From Cenarchaeum symbiosum A (GTDB lineage: Archaea > Thermoproteota > Nitrososphaeria > Nitrososphaerales > Nitrosopumilaceae): a DNA stretch of 64,000 nucleotides. Each line of letters starts with the position of its first letter. Position 1 is the first letter of the stretch. This document shows, piece by piece, positions 60,783 through 64,000 of this stretch. The notes under the pieces are model-generated. The model searched no databases. It worked only from the letters and a program-made list of their open reading frames with translations, and was not told the origin of the DNA. The stretch covers positions 406,154 through 470,153 of the forward strand of contig DP000238.1 in NCBI GenBank assembly GCA_000200715.1. The letters are read 5' to 3'. The position numbers and the translations under genes are program-made.

Positions 60783-61421
60783 ATGAAGGCGCAAATCGGA
60801 ATTGTCGCTGCTACCCTTGTATTGTTCTCCCTGTTTGCCATTCCTGCATATTCACGGTCTCAAGAGGCTGATGTGACAGGGGGATTTGTGCCGGGGGACG
60901 ATGCGGTGGGGCCCGTGGGAATCGTCGACGCAGAATACAAGTTTGACGCAGGACTTTACGCAAAAGTCTTGGATCTTGTACAGGAGGATCCACAGGGGGG
61001 CGATCCGGGTGTCTTTGACGGGGTCCGGTACTATAACGTCATCATGGTGGTAAGCAGGGACGACGGGGACGGCAGGGGCCCCGAAGAGACCGCCCAAGAG
61101 AACAAGGACAGCATAGTGAGGCGGCTTAATCTTTTGGGGGCTCGGGACATACTGGCGGCAGAATCCCTTTCGTTTGTCACGGCCTCGATACCGGTTGTGG
61201 AGATACCTGGCTTTGCACTAGATAATTCCATATACCGCATGGGGGATGGCGAGGAGGAGGTCCGGGTATTTGTAGACACGGCAAGGCAGACGATCCGGGC
61301 CACGGATGATAACATAAGGACACCCATCGGCAAAGTGCACGGGGGCACACACGTATTCTGGATTACCGCATCCGACGGGATAGACACGGTGCGCGAGCCA
61401 TACGCGGTGGCCGTCCCGTGA
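60783..61421 (+). CDS. Secreted stand-alone subtilisin-propeptide (I9)-like protein
   Basis: The ATG at 60783 gives 212 residues, starting with a signal peptide (MKAQIGIVAATLVLFSLFAIPAYS). The core reads like a subtilase propeptide/I9 inhibitor: YYNVIMVVSRDDGD, then ENKDSIVRRLNLLGARDILAAESLSFVTASIPVVEIPGFA, then IYRMGDGEEEVRVFVDTARQTIRAT. In full-length subtilases the catalytic domain would follow here; instead the protein ends about 40 residues later with no Asp/His/Ser triad. It may act as a free propeptide-type inhibitor or be a truncated protease. The GTG of the serpin gene overlaps its stop (GTGA). The I9 assignment is from pattern reading. Confidence 0.65.
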   Translation: MKAQIGIVAATLVLFSLFAIPAYSRSQEADVTGGFVPGDDAVGPVGIVDAEYKFDAGLYAKVLDLVQEDPQGGDPGVFDGVRYYNVIMVVSRDDGDGRGPEETAQENKDSIVRRLNLLGARDILAAESLSFVTASIPVVEIPGFALDNSIYRMGDGEEEVRVFVDTARQTIRATDDNIRTPIGKVHGGTHVFWITASDGIDTVREPYAVAVP

Positions 61422-62662
61422 GGAGGGCGTACCTTGCAGCTGCAGCCGTGATAATTGTGGCCGCGGCAGTAGGATACGCAGCATTCCCTGCATCTGACAT
61501 ACAGGACGCCCCGGCGCCCACCGGGACGGGGCCTCCTGACCTTGCCAGCCTGCCCGTTGTCAGTGCCTCTGAAATAGAATCCGCGGTCATACCGCAGGAG
61601 ATAGCCGATTCAAACAACGGCTTTGCCGTGGACTTTTACAGGCAGGTCTCCAAAGAAGATGGAAACATCTTCTTTTCTCCGCTGAGCATGTACACGGCAT
61701 TCTCTTTACTGTACGAGGGGGCCAGCGGAGAGGCGGCAGGGGAGCTCGAGGATGCCTTTGGCTTTGAGCCCGACGCGCAGGCGCGCCACAATATGACAGC
61801 CCATACAATAGCATCGATAAACCGAGACGATCCGCACGCCAAGCTGGCACTGGCAAATTCACTGTGGCCCTTCGTGGGAAATGTACGGCCAGAATACCTC
61901 GATGTAGGCCGCAGCACATACCTTGCCACCATAGAGAATCCAGGGGATGATCCCTCTATGCGGATCAACCAGTGGGTGTCTAATATAACAAATGGAAAGA
62001 TAACAGAGGTAGTCGGTCCGGACTCGTTTGCAGACCCTATACTTGCAATCGTAAACGCCGTATACTTCAAGGGAACATGGGAGATGCAGTTCCCGCCGGA
62101 GGCCACAAAAATGGATGAATGGCACGGGGAGGGGGACGCCGAGGCAAATTATATGAATGTCGTGGGTATATTTGACTATGAGGAATACGACGGGCTGCAG
62201 GTGCTCAGGATGCCGTATGAGGGGGGCCGACTGTCGATGACGGTGGTGCTGCCAGAGCCCGGCGGCATGGCAGATCTGGAGGAATCCATATCGGAGGGGC
62301 AGGTGGCGGACTGGACGGGCAGCATGCTCGAGAGGGAGGTGTCCGTGTCACTACCAAAGTTTACCGCATCGACAAATTATGACCTGATCGGTTACCTGAA
62401 AGCACTAGGCGTGCACCGCATATTTGAGTTCAAGCCCCCGGCCTTGGCCGGCATATATGGCGGCGATTTATCTGTAAGAACTGCAATCCACGGCGCATTT
62501 GTCGACATCAACGAGGAGGGGACAGAGGCGGCTGCCGCCACGATCATAAGTGCAGCTATAACGGAGCCTCCTCGGTTCAATGCAGACCGCCCGTTCATAT
62601 TCCTCATACAGGATGATGAGAGCGGGACCATCCTCTTCATGGGACGGGTGTCGAATCCCTGA
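61418..62662 (+). CDS. Secreted serpin (serine/cysteine protease inhibitor)
   Basis: GTG start at 61418, 414 residues: signal anchor (YLAAAAVIIVAAAVGYAAFP), Pro-rich spacer, then a complete serpin domain. Signatures: NIFFSPLSMYTAFSLLYEGASGEAA, LANSLWPF, IVNAVYFKGTWEMQFPPEAT, MTVVLPEPGG, and the hinge FVDINEEGTEAAAATIISAAI leading to the reactive loop, then RPFIFLIQDDESGTILFMGRV. The hinge has the small residues needed for loop insertion, so it is probably inhibitory. The scissile region (AAIT-EPP) is small/hydrophobic, hinting at elastase- or subtilisin-like targets (weak inference). It follows the I9-like gene in one operon. Confidence 0.95.
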   Translation: MRRAYLAAAAVIIVAAAVGYAAFPASDIQDAPAPTGTGPPDLASLPVVSASEIESAVIPQEIADSNNGFAVDFYRQVSKEDGNIFFSPLSMYTAFSLLYEGASGEAAGELEDAFGFEPDAQARHNMTAHTIASINRDDPHAKLALANSLWPFVGNVRPEYLDVGRSTYLATIENPGDDPSMRINQWVSNITNGKITEVVGPDSFADPILAIVNAVYFKGTWEMQFPPEATKMDEWHGEGDAEANYMNVVGIFDYEEYDGLQVLRMPYEGGRLSMTVVLPEPGGMADLEESISEGQVADWTGSMLEREVSVSLPKFTASTNYDLIGYLKALGVHRIFEFKPPALAGIYGGDLSVRTAIHGAFVDINEEGTEAAAATIISAAITEPPRFNADRPFIFLIQDDESGTILFMGRVSNP

Positions 62663-62999
62663 CTGACGGGCTCCTGTAGGCCCGGCAGGACCCGGAGCGG
62701 GCACCACGGCGAAAACAACTGTGTGAATGCACCCGGGACAATTGAAAATATCCGGCGCGCCGGGTGGAAATGCAAGAAAGCTAAACGTGGAGTGAATTGG
62801 TCCATACAACAAAACAATCCCGAAGGCGGGAAGTACCGGACGCAACAGTCTTGTCTTGTCTCGAAAAAGGCCAAACGAGACACCCCCCATCAAGTCCCAG
62901 TACCTTTACCTCCAGCATGTGCCGTCATTCATGCTAAAATATGTCTGGGCACTATGTCATAGTAACATCCAAGATTTGTGTTCTTTTTTCTCTGTATCG
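62663..62999. other. Non-coding or decayed stretch of the element, after the serpin gene
   Basis: About 340 bp, AT-richer than the core genome. A frame from 62723 to 62962 encodes a basic peptide (GWKCKKAKRGVNWSIQQNN) that I cannot assign; it could be a fragment of a lost element gene. Confidence 0.4.
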
Positions 63000-63259
63000 G
63001 TCCGCAGACCGACCAGAATATTCTGGAGCATTCCCACACATGGACTGCAGAGACACGAAATCAAGGTGCCAAGCCCACGGGCACCTAACTTGGTCAATCG
63101 GTTCTCGAGAGGTGTGTGGTATTTCAGGACCCCGCCACAGGCATTTCGTTCAAGATGGGGACTATATGGTGCAGGCACAGGTCGGTTCAAAATTTGGAAA
63201 GTTCTCATGCCGCTTGGATGCCCACTATTCCATCCATGGCGCTCGTATTGGACAGAGCC
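63000..63259. repeat. Right inverted terminal repeat of the element
   Basis: Inverted counterpart of 60432-60690, ending ...TTGGACAGAGCC. Frames run through it on the plus strand, e.g. HYSIHGARIGQSHPELKS, which joins the X1 tail, but the left arm has stops in the equivalent frame, so coding is doubtful. Confidence 0.8.
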
Positions 63260-63267
63260 ATCCAGAA
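63260..63267. repeat. Right copy of the 8-bp target-site duplication (ATCCAGAA)
   Basis: Identical to 60424-60431. It is followed at once by the displaced 3' end of X1 (codons LKSRN, stop at 63283-63285). Confidence 0.85.
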
Positions 63268-63400
63268 TTAAAATCTAGAAATTGATCTTGAAGTGTTTTC
63301 GTATCTTTTCTCTTGCGCCTCAGATTTTGATTTTCACGGACTGCTGGTATTTCTCCTGACACTCCCATTACGTCTAGGTTTCTGGCGGTTGGTTTTGGGC
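63268..63400. pseudogene. Displaced 3' end of X1 and a degenerate convergent gene (Y1)
   Basis: 63268-63285 (+) completes X1. On the minus strand the same stretch resembles the 3' end of gene Y at the window end: KHFKINF against KHFKIR, and farther upstream ARNLDV against TKNLDV (about 63365-63385). In Y1 the two blocks are in different frames, with a stop between them and about 50 extra bp, so Y1 is broken. TTGATCTTGAAGTGTTTTCG and ACGTCTAGGTTTCTGG are the nucleotide blocks shared with 63911-63955. Confidence 0.6.
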
Positions 63401-63598
63401 GATGAACTTGGTTCTATTCAGAGCATCTTTGCCTCTCATGGCCTAATCTCCGAGCAAAATCCCGGTGACGGAGACCATGCGGGCTGACGCGATCTTTCGT
63501 ATGGTTCTTTCAATTCTAGGGATCCGATCTCGTATTTGTCCTGGAATCCTACCCGCCTGCGCAACGTCAATTAAATAGTATGTGCAATATACAGCATT

Positions 63599-63913
63599 AT
63601 GGACAAGCCCGAAGGAAGGGATGGTGCGTCTCATGGTGTCGGGACCGACACTGAACATGCCGAGGCAGGGCCCGCCGGCTGTGCTGGGCCAGACGACTCT
63701 GAGAAAGAAAAGCTCCGGGAGATCCTAAACGAGCTGACCCGTACAATAGACACGTATACAATACAAAGACTGGTGGGGGCCGAACAGGCCGAGTCGCACG
63801 AGGAGCCGGCAAAAAATACCAAATTCGAGTATTTTGGCAGTGTTACGCTGCCCAAACCGCATCCCCGATCTGGCATAAGGGCCGTTTATCCAGAGCTAAA
63901 ATCCTTCATCTGA
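63599..63913 (+). CDS. Gene X2: small protein, intact paralogue of X1
   Basis: ATG at 63599, 104 residues, with TATA-like CAATTAAATAG about 25-30 nt upstream. A charged N-terminal half with a helix (DSEKEKLREILNELTRTIDTY) is followed by a conserved C-terminal motif EYFGSVTLPKPHPRSGIRAVYPELKS shared with X1. No membrane segment; function unknown. It provides the unoccupied version of the insertion site found in X1. It overlaps the 3' end of the convergent gene Y2 by a few nt. Confidence 0.7.
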   Translation: MDKPEGRDGASHGVGTDTEHAEAGPAGCAGPDDSEKEKLREILNELTRTIDTYTIQRLVGAEQAESHEEPAKNTKFEYFGSVTLPKPHPRSGIRAVYPELKSFI

Positions 63914-64000
63914 TCTTGAAGTGTTTCTGTAACTTTTTCGCCACGTCTAGGTTTTTGGTCTTTATAGATGGGGGGTGTCGATAACTAGCGAGCATGACTC
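63908..64000 (-). CDS. Gene Y2: 3' end of a minus-strand gene running off the window
   Basis: The minus frame ending at 63908-63910 (TGA) is open to the right edge and encodes a basic tail with SIKTKNLDVAKKLQKHFKIR. An ATG at 63993-63995 could make it a 29-residue peptide, but an upstream start beyond the window is likelier. A broken copy lies at 63268-63400. Unidentified. Confidence 0.45.

Larger units (their letters stand above)
60432..63259. mobile_element. 2.83-kb transposon-like element carrying two secreted protease-inhibitor genes
   Basis: The ends are inverted copies starting GGCTCTGTCCA. The terminal 37 nt match at 33 positions, and the two arms align without gaps to at least 184 nt from the ends (landmarks 60587-60615 and 63076-63104 are at equal distance); similarity continues to about 250 nt. 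A perfect 8-bp direct repeat flanks it. It splits gene X1. Cargo: the I9-like gene (60783-61421) and the serpin gene (61418-62662). No transposase is recognisable, so it is either non-autonomous or the remnant of two inverted insertion sequences around the cargo. Confidence 0.8.

Noticed and set aside
62856..63285. Plus-strand ORFs of 114-140 codons across the right terminal repeat
   Set aside because: The equivalent frames in the left arm carry stops, and the frames run into the displaced X1 tail; there is no family sense.
63443..63658. Minus-strand ORF of 71 codons (IRDRIPRIERTIRKIASARM)
   Set aside because: It runs through the X2 promoter and start and I recognise no family; it may be a remnant of Y1 but cannot be supported as a gene.

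Overview
The window looks like a piece of the chromosome of a high-GC ammonia-oxidising thaumarchaeon (Nitrososphaerota), most like Cenarchaeum symbiosum, the sponge symbiont. The lineage evidence is an Amt ammonium transporter, a membrane-anchored blue-copper protein, a separate B12-binding methylmalonyl-CoA mutase subunit (as in the 3-hydroxypropionate/4-hydroxybutyrate cycle), archaeal housekeeping genes (aEF-1beta, CDC48/VAT, Pth2, TruD, geranylgeranyl reductase, pyruvoyl arginine decarboxylase), a bacterial-type cold-shock protein, and archaeal TATA boxes about 25-30 nt upstream of start codons, implying many leaderless mRNAs. The species name is an inference; the phylum is well supported.

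Layout. 1-1.9 kb: 3' part of a large surface protein with a frameshift in a C7 run. 1.9-9.2 kb: mutase subunit, receptor-type binding protein, oligoendopeptidase F, ferritin-like protein, secreted/membrane proteins, arginine decarboxylase, CPBP-type membrane protease. 9.2-20.2 kb: tRNA-Thr(UGU), DEAD-box helicase, CspA, DsbA-like protein, YyaL/DUF255 protein, two small regulators and several small membrane proteins. 20.3-40.9 kb: one minus-strand gene of about 6,845 codons encoding a secreted protein built from eight modules, each an Ig-like/SwmB-like domain followed by propeller-type repeats (85 repeats by my count), with repeat-rich linkers. It ends with a poly-Gly hinge, a C-terminal domain, a Pro/Glu-rich tail and a short hydrophobic helix, and the protein at the left edge ends the same way. 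41-59.7 kb: dense housekeeping and energy genes (Zn-alcohol dehydrogenase, TruD, lyase-like propeller, orphan DNA methyltransferase, Pth2, geranylgeranyl reductase, heme O synthase, CDC48 operon, Amt, blue-copper protein coupled to a JAMM protease, threonine synthase).

60-64 kb: the most unusual part. A 2,828-bp segment (60432-63259) has long inverted terminal repeats, begins and ends with the same 11 bases in inverted orientation, and is bracketed by a perfect 8-bp direct repeat (ATCCAGAA). It interrupts the 3' end of a small gene (X1). Removing it, with one repeat copy, restores an ending homologous to an intact paralogue (X2) at 63.6 kb. The cargo is a translationally coupled pair of predicted secreted protease inhibitors: a stand-alone I9/subtilisin-propeptide-like protein and a serpin. 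No transposase is visible. In a host-associated archaeon this could be a mobile anti-protease cassette; that role is inference.

Several small genes (28-59 aa), including zinc-ribbon and single-TM proteins, were read directly from the sequence.
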